A DNA stretch of 32,941 nt from Cudoniella acicularis. Its lineage: Eukaryota > Ascomycota > Leotiomycetes > Helotiales > Helotiaceae. The notes beneath the pieces are model-generated. The model worked only from the letters and a program-made list of their open reading frames with translations. It searched no databases and was not told where the DNA came from. Of the stretch, positions 19,521 through 29,883 are shown in pieces. A program made the position numbers and the translations under genes. The number at the start of each line of letters is the position of its first letter. Position 1 is the stretch's first letter. Where the stretch lies: contig JAAMPI010000533.1 of NCBI GenBank assembly GCA_013054445.1, positions 1 through 32,941 on the forward strand, in the 5' to 3' direction.

Positions 19521-19765
19521 CAGAGCCATAAGCCTATGCATTAGTTCTGTTCTAGGTTATACTTTATCCAGTGTGTATTGTGCATTTTGCCATCATCAAA
19601 AATTCGAAAATCAATCTCAACGTCAACACCTATCTCTTCAACCCAGGAAAATCGTCAATTTTCAGCTGACGACATTACTCTTCGAGACTTCGAGTCACCT
19701 CTCCATCAAAATTCAAGACCCTGCCAAGACCCAGGCACAACCTTCCAAACAAAACAAACCCAAAA

Positions 19766-19987
19766 ATGTCTTCATACCCACCAAACATCAACACCTCCAT
19801 TTCAAACTCCCCTTCCTCATCAAACCACTACTCTTCATCCCCCGAAGACGACTCCATGCTTTCCCTCTCCCTATACGCACGCACAATGCACCAACACACC
19901 AAGAAGCAGATGGAAGCTGCATCTCTCTTAGCACAGAGGAGGATTCTTAATGGATGGGACGAATTCTCATGCTACGTTGCAGAATGA
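19766..19987 (+). CDS. Small Ser-rich protein (73 aa), unknown function
   Basis: The ATG has a good fungal context (CCAAAAATGTC) and follows a leader-like CA-rich stretch with a TATA box further up. The product begins with a Ser/Asn/Pro-rich stretch, then SPEDDSMLSLSLYARTMHQ and HTKKQMEAASLLAQRR, which looks like a short acidic region followed by a helix. I do not recognise the family. Oddity: after about 19935 another frame reads a Ser-rich tail ending EGSSTSSQGSNAS at a TAG at 20025-20027, a more typical fungal C-terminus than the tail of the ORF itself. A one-step frameshift near 19935-19950 (mutation or sequence error) is therefore possible. No intron with GT..AG fits there. Confidence 0.5.
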   Translation: MSSYPPNINTSISNSPSSSNHYSSSPEDDSMLSLSLYARTMHQHTKKQMEAASLLAQRRILNGWDEFSCYVAE

Positions 19988-20029
19988 GGGGAGTAGTACT
20001 AGCAGCCAAGGCTCGAATGCGTCGTAGTG

Positions 20030-21640
20030 GTTTCGATGCTTAGTGTTGGGTTGGCTTGTGTGTGCTTGAAAAAGTCGTCTGGACTGGACTGTCGTTAGGA
20101 GATCGTTGGTGATAGATGTCTCTGAAAGCTGGACTGAGGCAGATTAGCTTTGGTGGTGAAGGAGCAATGACGTTGACCTATTGCTCGCTGGGTTCAACTG
20201 TGTATATATGAGACGAGCTGGAGTTGAGGAAATATAGTGATGTGTGCAGCACCACGATGGGTCTTTGGGGTGTGGAGCGTTAATGCATTTTGGGTTTGTT
20301 TTGGGAAGGAGTCTACATTTTCTACGCATAGCATTGCTGTCGCAAGATAGATACATCGTCGGCGGTAACAGCGACGCAATAACGATCACTTATACATCTT
20401 ACCTTCTGTCTGAATTTGGATGAGTACTGTCGTGAAAATGTTGAATTGTGATGAAGTGTTTTGGTGAAGTTATTTTGTGTACTTTTACCCGAACCTGCTT
20501 AGCGCTGTTTGTCAAATAACAATACCTAATACTTCTCTACTTTGGGCAACCTCGTTAGTTCGATTCCCAAATGCATTTATTAGTCCAAACTTCGAAATAT
20601 TACCCAGCCCCTACCTTAAAGGAATTAAAAAAGCGCTGCATTTGAGTAGTAAACATATTTTATGTTTTTAGAATCTTTTCAGATCGGTTTTATTTCGCAA
20701 AGTCCTGAGAGGAGTTTACTAATTATTAAAGTCAGTATATAAAACATTTTAGTGCTGCTATACTGATAGTTAATGTCTGAAATAAATATAACGAGTTGAT
20801 TGAAAAAAGAGATGTTTTAAAAAGACTAAGTATCTCGCTGTAATACGAGTCTGGGTAGGTGAGGGTAAACGTTAGCAAGGCCGGGCTTGTCACCGGATCT
20901 GCAGCGACGCAGATGCAGACAACCTTTAGAGGGATGAGGTGGAGGATTAATAACTTGACTACTCTTCCATTCCGATAATCTATTTACCCTTTTACAACAA
21001 ACTATAGGCATATTTACGACGATATTTCGTCGCATGGGTTGATCCATCAGGTGATTCATGCTGAAGAACACTTCGAAAGTTCAATGACTTATACATAAGC
21101 TAACATATAATAATTAAGTTTGTAGGCTCCGATGAGAATTGGATAGATGGTCAGCTAGATTAATTCACGAATTTGCAAGTAATTATTTAATTGTTTTGAA
21201 GTGTTTATGACCCTCATCTAAAAGTTCGGGAGAGAAAACCGAAGTAGCCTATTACTTTTACTACCGTTCCTTCAGGTGAAGAATAATCTCTACCAATGTT
21301 TATACAGACCACAAGTATCACCTGCATATAGAGTTTTAGGTTGGACTAATAAAATCACTGTTTCAGTCATCAAAACGACTTCATCAATGCCTTTCATAAT
21401 TTTGAGTCGCATCATTATCTACAAGCTTAGATTTCACAATGTAAAGCCAAGATTACTTGCCGGAGGTTCATTCCTCTGTTAATTACCAATATTTCTAAAT
21501 GCGGATATCTGTTGTGTACTTTTCATAAATTGTGGCACAACAACAAGCGAGAATCCTTTGATCCTTTAAACTTATCACCATCTCTCCACTTCCCCAGCTT
21601 TGCGTCTGAGCTTTCCTTTCATCCTTTAAATTTAAATTCT
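20030..21640. other. Non-coding AT-rich stretch
   Basis: Presumably the 3' flank of the small gene followed by AT-rich DNA. Noted: an 8-bp inverted repeat TCAGTATA/TATACTGA (20732-20739 and 20759-20766) and a TTTTGAAGTGTTT word at 21195-21207 that recurs elsewhere in the window. No coding region supported. Confidence 0.4.
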
Positions 21641-21753
21641 GTTGACTAGATCTCCTGCTAAATATAACGTTTTCTCATAGCGATGACCCATACAACATCA
21701 CCATCGCAGGCACACTCCACCGCACGCTTCCACCCAACAGCGATGCGCATCCG

Positions 21754-21900
21754 ATGCCTACAGTCCGCATCACTAATTTCAAACATGTTACTTCGACGGT
21801 ATCTGCTATTGAATTACAGAAATGGCATAAACTTTGCGAGCTCTCAGATGAGATGGCACAACGCGATAATAATGGGACAACTGTGAATGTTGGCGGCTAG
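21754..21900 (+). CDS. Possible very small protein (48 aa)
   Basis: ATG at 21754, TAG at 21898-21900. The product reads MPTVRITNFKHVTSTVSA, then a charged helix-like part (IELQKWHKLCELSDEMAQRD) and a TVNVGG end. Composition and codon texture look coding, and the same frame is open without an ATG back to about 21646, where it also looks protein-like (DDPYNITIAGTLHRTLPP). It may therefore be the last exon of a slightly longer gene whose first exon I could not place. No family recognised. Confidence 0.3.
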   Translation: MPTVRITNFKHVTSTVSAIELQKWHKLCELSDEMAQRDNNGTTVNVGG

Positions 21901-23702
21901 AACTTAAAGGATATGAAGAGGGGGAGGTACTGTAGGGGAGGTTTAAGTTAAGGTTGGTTAGAAATGGTGAGGTGGGAGTGGGTGCTTTACTAATGTTTAG
22001 AGGTCAGCCTTTCTCCTCATTTTGCAACTACCCCGCAAGCCTAATTGGTGCTTAGATAGGGATTAGATGTAAGACTTAGCTGACTGAACCAGGGAAACCA
22101 TTCGATTACGATAGAGTCGCGGATACCAGGAGTTGAGAGCGGAGAGCCTTCGCGGATGTTCTGTCTGCAATCGGAGAGAGTTAAGCTTTTCCCCAGAAAG
22201 GAAGGTCCGAGGAAGAGGGTTGGGTGGTGGGCTTGATTTTATAATGCCTTCACTAATATATGATATGTCCAATGAAAAGCCTAAAAAGATGGATGGATGC
22301 AGGGGTAGAATTGCACCGAAAAGATCAGTCGGGGCATTTCGTGTTGGGTATGGTAAAAGTTTGAGTGAGGTCCAGCAAGCAGCTTTTATCAATGAGAAAT
22401 TCTTTTGAAATCCATTTACCCCTTTTCTTTCGCTTAACACCACCTTCTTTGGCTTCTCTTCAATTTTTGTTTACGACCACTATACTCTCCATGATAAAAT
22501 TACGAATAAAATTTTCTTGAAAAAGGGAGTTTGTTTTCTGCATGCGAATTAGATTCAATCAAGAGCGTTGAAATCGAAGTAAGATAATATTTAAAGGCGG
22601 TTTCAGCGCTGATTTTCAGGCCCAGGGAAGAAGTTGCGCATACATAGAACTCCTGTAAAGCATGAAAGGGAAATAATTTCGAATAGCTCTACAAATTGAA
22701 TCTCAGGACAAAATTTCTAGAATTTTCCTGTTGTTTAATTCGAATATCTGATTGAGGGGTTCAGGGCACTCGTAGGCGGTACTCGCTAGCCTACAGAGAG
22801 TTGCGCGCTGAAATCTAGCGAATCTCCTGTGTTCCACAGTGAGCTTTGCGAAATATAACTGCGCATCGATTATTTTATTATAATAAAATTTCTGTAACCC
22901 TGGACAAGTAATTAGGCTGGGAGTACTTGCTAAGATAACTTTTAAAGTCGTGATAAGTTGATTCTATTTAACTCTTTGTTGCTAAATAGTGAGGTGCAAA
23001 TTTGCTTCTGCGCAAGTCTCACAGCACTTTAAAGGAAAAAACTCTTATTATTGTCAAATAGTTGTAAAAATAATATATTTCAAATCAAATTGTTCTTTCC
23101 GATATCTGAGCTAATAGTGTAACATTTTAATTTTGCAGATATTTAATCATTTTGAAGTGTTTCGCGTGTTGTTTCGAAGTCCCCTCAACGGATGAACCCT
23201 TTACCCCTCCTTTCTGCAATTAGCAAACCCTAATTACAACAAAGTTTATTTTACACTATTTTATGCTGGGTGTTTTGAGCTTGAAACTCAAAATGTGACA
23301 TGCCAGGGAAGTACAGCTCTAAGAAAGCAAATGTGATTTTTATGCGAATGATTCAAGATTTCAGACCGAATAACTATTTTTCTCTTTCTTAGTTATCTAA
23401 AATATCAATCGTTTCAAAATAAAAGAAAACGAAAAGCGAAGGCTTAAAGCTGCAGCTTCAGACTTTCAAATGGTTTTTCTAGACACAAGTGAGGTTCCGA
23501 TTTACTCGAAGTTCGTATGGTGTTAAAAAAAATAAAAAAAATAAACCACTTCACAGGTCCAAATAACAGCCGGGCGTCTCAATTCGGCACAAAATAATAT
23601 ATTTGTATGTTGCGTGTCTCCGAAAGCTTTTTGCCTATGTAAAATCCATCTCACGCAATCCCAAGATTCCCACCAAAGCACTCCCCACCGTCGCCCACCC
23701 GT
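21901..23702. other. AT-rich gene-free stretch
   Basis: The minus-strand ORF at 22063-22443 and its plus-strand counterpart are not recognisable. From about 22440 the sequence is AT-rich with frequent stops in all frames. The words AATTTTGCAGATATTTAAT and TTTTGAAGTGTTT at 23133-23161 recur in changed form at 21170-21207 and at 31250-31400, suggesting an old, mutated dispersed repeat. The last ~100 bases are presumably the 3' untranslated end of the flavoprotein gene. Confidence 0.4.
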
Positions 23703-25138
23703 CTACAACTTGGCAAAAAGACCAGCAAAGCTGTCTTTCGCAACCTCAGCACAGTCATGGCCATAGATCAGTTTTTGCACATCCGCATCCGCCCATTTAT
23801 CCGGCACTGTTCCCTTGCCTTCCTTCAACGCCGCAAACTTCTTATCTCTCTCCTCCTTCGCCGCTCCAGCACCCAAGTGTAAATCCCTTCCATTCGCAGC
23901 CGCCATCTCCACCAAAGCCTCGGCACGCTCCTTCCGTAGCTTCTCGTAAACTTGTAGAGTTTTGTTAATGTCTTCAGGCGAAGAGGACGGGCACAAAGAG
24001 AGCACTTCTCCAAGTACAGCAGCGTCTTCTATGGCTTGCGCGGCTCCTTGAGCGAGATGCGGAAGCGTGGGGTGGCATGCATCTCCAACGAGACCGACGG
24101 AGCCGCGAACCCATGTCGGGAGTGGAGCATGAACACGCAACGCCCACTCGCAGACCTCCCCATCCGGAACCAGATCCAACATTCTCTGCAACATGGGGCA
24201 AAAATCATCAAAGGTCTTCAACATCTCGGATTTGGAGCCCTTGGTTGTATAAGTAGCTGAAGGCCCTTCGGCAAAGTTCTTGTCTGGTTGGCAGGTGGAG
24301 ATGTTGTAAATGGTTTTGTTGGAGACTGGGTAGGCGATAATGTGTCGTTTTGCGCCGATCCAGCGGATCACGAGGTCATTGTCAATGAGGTTGAGGAGTT
24401 CGGGGTCGTGCTCCATTTCTGCTCGGGTGAGCATGATGCGGTAGGCGGCTTGATTTGTTTCTACGATTTGGTCCTCAATGTTTAGTTCCTTAAGCAATGC
24501 CTTGCGGGTCTTGGACTTGACACCATCGGCGGAGAGGAGTACATCTGCCTGAACAGTGAAGGGCTCTCCATTGCGGGGCTTGATCCTCATGGTTGGTTTT
24601 GGAGTCCATGATTCAATTCCTTCAATTGAATGTGAGAAATGGAAGGTGATGGCTTTTTCTCTCTTGCAGCTCTCGTAGAGAGCTCCAGCGAGGGATGATC
24701 TGTGGCCAACCATGTGAGGGTAGCCATAAGTGTCTCTGATGTAACGCAAATCGACATGAGCAAGCTCCTTATCTTCGTCTCCCTCTATCAATCTTGTTAG
24801 TATCCATTGTCCCTCGATATGTGAAAAACTTACGTCTAATACTCGTCTCCTTTAGCTCGACCGCCTCTTTCTCAATGGCAGCCCATGCGCCGAGATTGTC
24901 AAGGATTCTAGCCATATTTGGTGCAAGTTGAATACCGGCTCCCACGAAACCCAGATTTGATGCTGTCTCATACAGATCGATGTGCGTGAATCCCTTCTTG
25001 GCAAGCGCAAGTGCGGTAGCCAGACCACCCATACCTGAGTTGTTAGCGAGGCCATTTGTAAAGTGGAACAACTAAGAGCATTATCAACTTACCAGCACCC
25101 ACGACGACGATTTTTATGTTCTTGTCCATCTTGATCAT
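23703..25138 (-). CDS. FAD-dependent monooxygenase, salicylate-hydroxylase type, with C-terminal peroxisomal signal, 3 exons
   Basis: Class A flavoprotein monooxygenases use NAD(P)H and O2 to hydroxylate aromatic substrates; this one most resembles fungal salicylate 1-hydroxylase-like enzymes. Model: exon 1 25093-25138, exon 2 24834-25034, exon 3 23703-24784. Introns are 58 nt (GTAAGT..TCAG) and 49 nt (GTAAGT..ATAG, branch TACTAAC). Product 442 aa, a normal length. Seen: Rossmann motif IVVVGAGMGGLATALALA with GxGxxG at 14-19, then FVGAGIQLAPNMARIL, the DG motif LLSADGVKSKTR (Asp169-Gly170) and the GD motif GLVGDACHPTLPHLAQGAAQAIEDA (Gly316-Asp317). All expected cofactor sites are intact. The protein ends in Ala-Lys-Leu, a canonical PTS1, so peroxisomal import is predicted. 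ATG 25129 is an alternative start, three codons in. Substrate not determinable from sequence. Confidence 0.93.
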
Positions 25139-27136
25139 GAGAAAGTATATGTGATTGTAATGTTGTGTCCAGAAAAGGTTTCCAATTCGATGAACTCGCA
25201 CCACAATTGCGTGCCGATGATGTTGTAGAAAACAAAGGAAGAAACGAATCGACGGTAGAAGTACTTTTCAAGATCTGCCCAGATCCTTGAATTGTGAATA
25301 ATTCAATATTGCAAAGAGTAACTCGTAACGTCTTGTTGACTTTCTTACAGATGAATTAGAAAAAGCCCTCCATTCCCTTCCCGTTGATGTCGTGTCGTGA
25401 TTCAACCCCGTCCAGTCGGCTACGTTATCGGTATATGCTAGGCGGTGGTGAATTTCCGGCCGGCAGTTCCGGATCATGAACTCACTCACTTAGACCTCCG
25501 GACTCGCTGCTACCCCTGTTCTAATCACGTGTTAGAACAAAAAGGGCAGGGGAACAGGGCCCGTTTGAATGTTTACCCGTTGAGTAGGTCTGAATCGTTG
25601 TGTAGTTGGACGTGGTGGGTGTGGCTTTTGATTCGGCGATTTTTTCAGCCCCGGTGCAGAACCAGAAACGCGCGTTCTAGAGTCGCCACCCAACTCAAGA
25701 ACCCGCTACAGACAACAGCTGTACGGATACGGAGTCAAGGATATAATAGCAACAAGACTCAGGGATTGCACCGAGATAATGGTTCTTGGAAAACCTGCAT
25801 TAAAAAGATCAAGAGATCATGGATTCTGCATTCTATTCCTTGGAATTTTAAAGGTACTAAACTCCTCACTGTGGGGCCTCGTAGCCGTCGCTCCGTAGCC
25901 CGCAAAAATAAAAACAAAAAATCACCGAGTCCGAAAGCCCCACACTCTCTCTAGTCCATGAGGCTTGAGATCGCTATGACCATCTGGGCGGGCCGATAAG
26001 GAGGGCATAGCGGGGTATGTTATCGCCAGTGCGGGGTCGGGAAGACCCTCCTTTTTGTTTCGATTCTGCACATAAAGTTCTCGGGCCTCGTGGCGTCACG
26101 AGGACATAAAGGCTTTGCGATTGTTTTCTGGGATTTGTGCAAATTTATGTTATTGTGGCAGTGTGGATATTATTTGTTTCGGATTGCGTTATCTTCAGGT
26201 ACTAAGGTAGGTCTTGTTAAGATAATTGGCGCTTTTAAGGGCTATAGCGGGAAAGGCATTATAATGGAGGCTTGATTGTGAATCGGCCGTGCCGTGACAG
26301 CACTTCTGTCATGTATAATAGGGGACTTATATCGGTCGGAACTCAAGCTGACGCCGTCACGGACCGTCAGCTTGACGGAGTATTACTTATAATTATTATA
26401 AGAACGATATATGCCGGATAAATTGTGGATTCATGTCTTACATAGCTGTCCTGCAATTTTTGTCAAATTGAAATAATAGACCCCAAAAATGTCTCGTTGT
26501 AAATGGGCTCAAGCCTGTATTAGTATTTACATCACGTGGCATCACAGAGCTAGTACAGCGCGGCGCATACCAGTTAAAGGAACCAGTGGAAATAATTTTT
26601 GAGCACTTAGTTTATTCAAACGGATTCATCTAGCCATAAACATAGGTGCTTAAGCCCTAGCCAAACAAAGTGAGAAAGATGTCACGTGTTATTTTCCCCT
26701 TTTCTCCCCTTTCAATCTCTCGCTTAAAGTTTGGTGCCCAAAAGCCAGGTGGCCCTGCTAGCAAAGCATTAGCCATTGACATACCTCGCAACACTTCTAT
26801 CTACCTACCTCAGCCCAGGTTGTTTGTTTGGCATACAAAGTTAAACACGAGAACATAGAGCAAGACATAGAGCTTAGCGGTAAGACTTTTCTCTCATTTC
26901 TGCTTGAGACAGGAAAATCCCTTCGAGGAGTAAACGATAAATTGTCCAAGTTCCATTAGGACCTGGCTCCGAAAGGCATGAATTCATTGCTAAGACGATT
27001 GGGCCTTCGGCCATGCCAAGTATAAGGACAGTAATGATTCATGTCGCATCTCTTCATACTCGCGAAGCTCAAAGTTCTAGCAAGAAAAGGCCTAACCCTC
27101 CCTCCTCTTGCCCTACAAACTACCTTCTTCATAGCA
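25139..27136. other. Intergenic stretch with hairpins; no gene recognised
   Basis: Begins with the promoter side of the flavoprotein gene, which has GC-rich CCGG and CGG triplets around 25450-25500 and a CACGTG near 25527. The plus-strand ORF at 25445-25954 is basic and repetitive, with no domain, and I do not call it. Two hairpins lie at 26344-26402, and further CACGTG motifs at about 26534 and 26683. Nothing else supported. Confidence 0.45.
26344..26402. repeat. Two adjacent perfect hairpins
   Basis: CAAGCTGACG (26344-26353) pairs with CGTCAGCTTG (26365-26374) around an 11-base loop, which itself contains CCGTCACGG. Just after it, CTTATAA (26386-26392) pairs with TTATAAG (26396-26402) around TTA. 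An inverted partner of the loop word, CCGTGACAGC, lies at about 26290. The group could be a decayed miniature element. Confidence 0.5.
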
Positions 27137-29732
27137 TTATCTGCAGTCGACAGTCCCACCTAGGTTTTCCCACGCTCCGCTGGGTCCGTTGGGCACCCAA
27201 CTAGACCCATTCCATGCCTTGTGATGCAGTGAATTGTCCACTCCCACAGGGGCGGTTCTGGGAACGAAGGGGTAGCGCTGCGGTGGAGTGCCTGTGGCAA
27301 CTCCAAGGTTTTCCTAACCCCTCCATGTATTGTTGTTCAAGGCGTTGTGGTAGACACTATTATTACTAAGGAGGCAAAAGATGTTGACTCTGTCTGGACC
27401 CCACTTCAACAAATTAGTACTATGTTTTCTAGAGGAGGCAGGAAGAGGAGAGGATGAAAAATTCCTCCCGATCAGTTGAAGGCACTCATAATAGAAATCT
27501 AGGGGGAAGGGCAGAAGAGAAGGCTGGTTATAGATACTGCACAAGGGGCACTGTTGCATACGGTAGGTGAGTCTCCGAATCCGATTAAATCCCAGGACGG
27601 GGCCCATTCATTCACCGTGTCTAGGATGATCAGATAGTCGGTAGCTACTTGAGAGTAAGGTTCTTTATTTACGCTGCAAATCGCGCAACTGCCAAACCAG
27701 TGCTCATTCAAGTATAGCTCGATGGGAGAATGTACTCACCTCAGGATTTGTGATAAACCAAGTTGTTAGTGCCGAGACAGAAGACATCCATTTTATTTGG
27801 GTTACAAGACACCACTACAGGAGGGCAATTGAATACCTTCAATCAATTAGCATTCTAATTTTCCCGGGGTAAGGGAGCCGGAAGGAGCCAGAATGAAACA
27901 CCCTCTTACTGTGGGGAACTGAGGGAAAGGAACAAAGAAACGAGTTGCTTACAGCACCTAGATCATTCCAATTGCTCCAAGCACTTCCATCTAAAAGTAT
28001 TACTATCTGTTGGAAGCGAAAAAAGGCCGGGAATTTCCAATTTGGAAGGCTCACTCCAGAGTCTATGATAGATCTGATTATTGATACTGAGACCAAATAT
28101 GCCGACTCGATCTTGGGTCCTTGCTACAGCAGAGGGAGGGCTAATTAATGTGCCTCCAAACGATTCCTATTCAAAGCATTAGCATAAAACAGTAATGAAG
28201 GGGAGCTTTCGAAGTGGATTATTGTAAGCGTCAGAGGTTGTGATAAATAGACGTCGTTTTGCAAAAACATACCTAGCCAGTGGCAAATAGCTCCCAATTT
28301 CCAACCTACCATTTGTGATAAACAGAATTGTTAACACTGAGGGCATAGACCTGGAGCATTCCATGTCCCCACGATACCGCACAAGGAGGACTATTAAACA
28401 TCCTTCTAAGCATCTCATAATCGACTGGAGAGGGCCCCCACTGACCGTCCCAAGATTTATGTGCCATCTCGTCGGTTGTAGATAGGCAAAAAATATATAA
28501 GCGATTATCACCCTATGAAACAGCAGACAAAGTTGAGTCTGCAGCTGTTCCATAGCAAATATCGACTTCGCCATTGATGGAAAAGTTGTTTATTGGCTGT
28601 GTATGTTGACCATAGCTTGTGACGATATTCGTTACTTCCCAAGAGATCGATGGGTTTGATGGGATGTTTGTTGGCGTCTTTGCCGGGATGTTTGTTGGGT
28701 TATTTGTTGGTATACTTGTTAGGACATTTGTTGGGATAACCATGCCAAGCTTAATTCTGAATTGATATTGATATTCTTCACAGATGTTCGATAAGGAGGC
28801 GGATAATCCATGGCCCCAGTCATTCTATAGCACTCCAACACTTGCCAACAGCGAGTCAGCTCCGAGGCCCGGGTCCAGTTGCATCCACTCCCAGGAATGC
28901 CCTGGAACTCGCCTGTGTAGCTCAAAATGTTGTATCCAGACCCACTAGGCTGCTGAATGCATGTTATCATACCCACCACGGTGTCACCCGGTTTGACGGC
29001 AATGGGTGGTGAATGCCAAGCTACAGCCTTGCCGAGAATAACCCATGTAAAAACCGCCCAAGTATTCCAACCATCCCAATTCCACTGCAGAGTAGACTGA
29101 AAAGTATAGGCCCCCGGATCATACCCCGGGCCGCCGAAGTTCTCAAGGGGTCCATTATCCAAAGCCATAAAGAGGTACACAACCTGGTGGTTTTTCCTGA
29201 TTGGATCTGGAGGAACTCTCTAAGTTGTACTAAAGGATTGAATAGGAGTGCCGGAGGTATTTGTCCATGATACAGCGGTGATCAACCCTTGCCCAAGACT
29301 GGAAAGTGGTCCTGGTCCTATCTTCAACCTCGTTGGATCAGAGTTTCCAGAAGCAGCGAGATTTTGAGGCCCTATGGGTGGTTTGGTGACATTAGCAGGT
29401 ATAAGAAGTGTGCCTCCACTCCCTTCTAGAAGCGACTTGGAAGTCACAAGCTCATTGGAGACTTCACCGAATTTAGTGACATTGATTAACGTGAAGTCGC
29501 GTCCATCAAGGACAGTTCCAGGGACAATTTGGTGTACTGAAGAGCGAAGTCTCTTGCCACGTGGAGTATCAATGTGGTCGGATTCTGGGTTGATGACTAT
29601 AGCATCAGGTGCTGGGTTCTTGGACACATCGACAGTGTCAAGCGTTTCAAGATCGCCGCCTTTTGGTAAAAAACTCGGTGGATCGGCAGGAGTGGTTAAT
29701 TCAGCTTCCTCCACGAGACGAGAGCTAGCCAT
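27137..29732 (-). pseudogene. Two-domain lectin gene (beta-rich N-terminal domain plus PLL/PVL-like beta-propeller) with six in-frame stops at tryptophan positions
   Basis: The start ATG at 29732 is in an ACCATGG context. The N-terminal part (to about 28540) has a hydrophilic leader, then blocks such as VVYLFMALDNGPL, LQWNWDGWNTWAVFTW and VKPGDTVVGMITC, recalling a widespread unnamed fungal beta-sandwich family. It runs in frame into lectin blades with F-x-L-S-x-N-N-x-V-Y-H-K signatures near 28470, 28320, 28070, 27755, 27360 and 27230. Splice model: exon to 28273; introns 28167-28272, 27991-28054, 27837-27952, 27621-27739 and 27404-27537, all GT..AG and in phase; last frame ends at TAA 27137-27139. 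Stops: TAG at 29220-29222, 28513-28515, 28306-28308, 28273-28275 and 27314-27316; TGA at 27741-27743. One frame change near 28690-28800 could be a frameshift or a weak-donor intron (GTGAAG). No signal peptide. Either a young pseudogene or a gene needing mRNA editing. Confidence 0.75.
28652..28735 (-). repeat. 12-bp minisatellite encoding Pro-Thr-Asn-X units
   Basis: Seven units of 12 bp (plus-strand form ATGTTTGTTGGG and variants) run head to tail. Read on the minus strand in the frame that leads into the lectin blades, they encode four-residue units of the type P-T-N-I. The array lies within the N-terminal domain, just before its last conserved strands (ISWEVTN, NGEVDICY), as an extended loop or linker. 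Confidence 0.7.
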
Positions 29733-29883
29733 GGTTGAGGCAACAAGTTTGGAGTTTAGGGAGTGGTTAAATATCAGTGTTGCAACGTGGTGAAGAGAAG
29801 AAATGAAAGTTGAGAAAGAGAGAGACTGGTTTGTTAATTAGTATGAGATGTGAAAATTATCGAATTAATATCCTCGGAGAGGC

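Noticed and set aside
20545..20580. TTAGTTCGATTCCC as a tRNA T-arm
   Set aside because: No A-box or acceptor stem at a workable distance upstream.
22063..22443. 126-codon minus-strand ORF
   Set aside because: No recognisable domain; overlapping plus-strand frame also open; poor start context.
25445..25954. 169-codon plus-strand ORF upstream of the flavoprotein gene
   Set aside because: Basic, low-complexity product without domain, no leader-like context, lies in a probable promoter region.
27314..29222. TAG or TGA reassigned to tryptophan in the nuclear code
   Set aside because: In this same window TAG ends the flavoprotein gene and TGA ends the RTA1-like gene at natural C-termini, so both act as stops.
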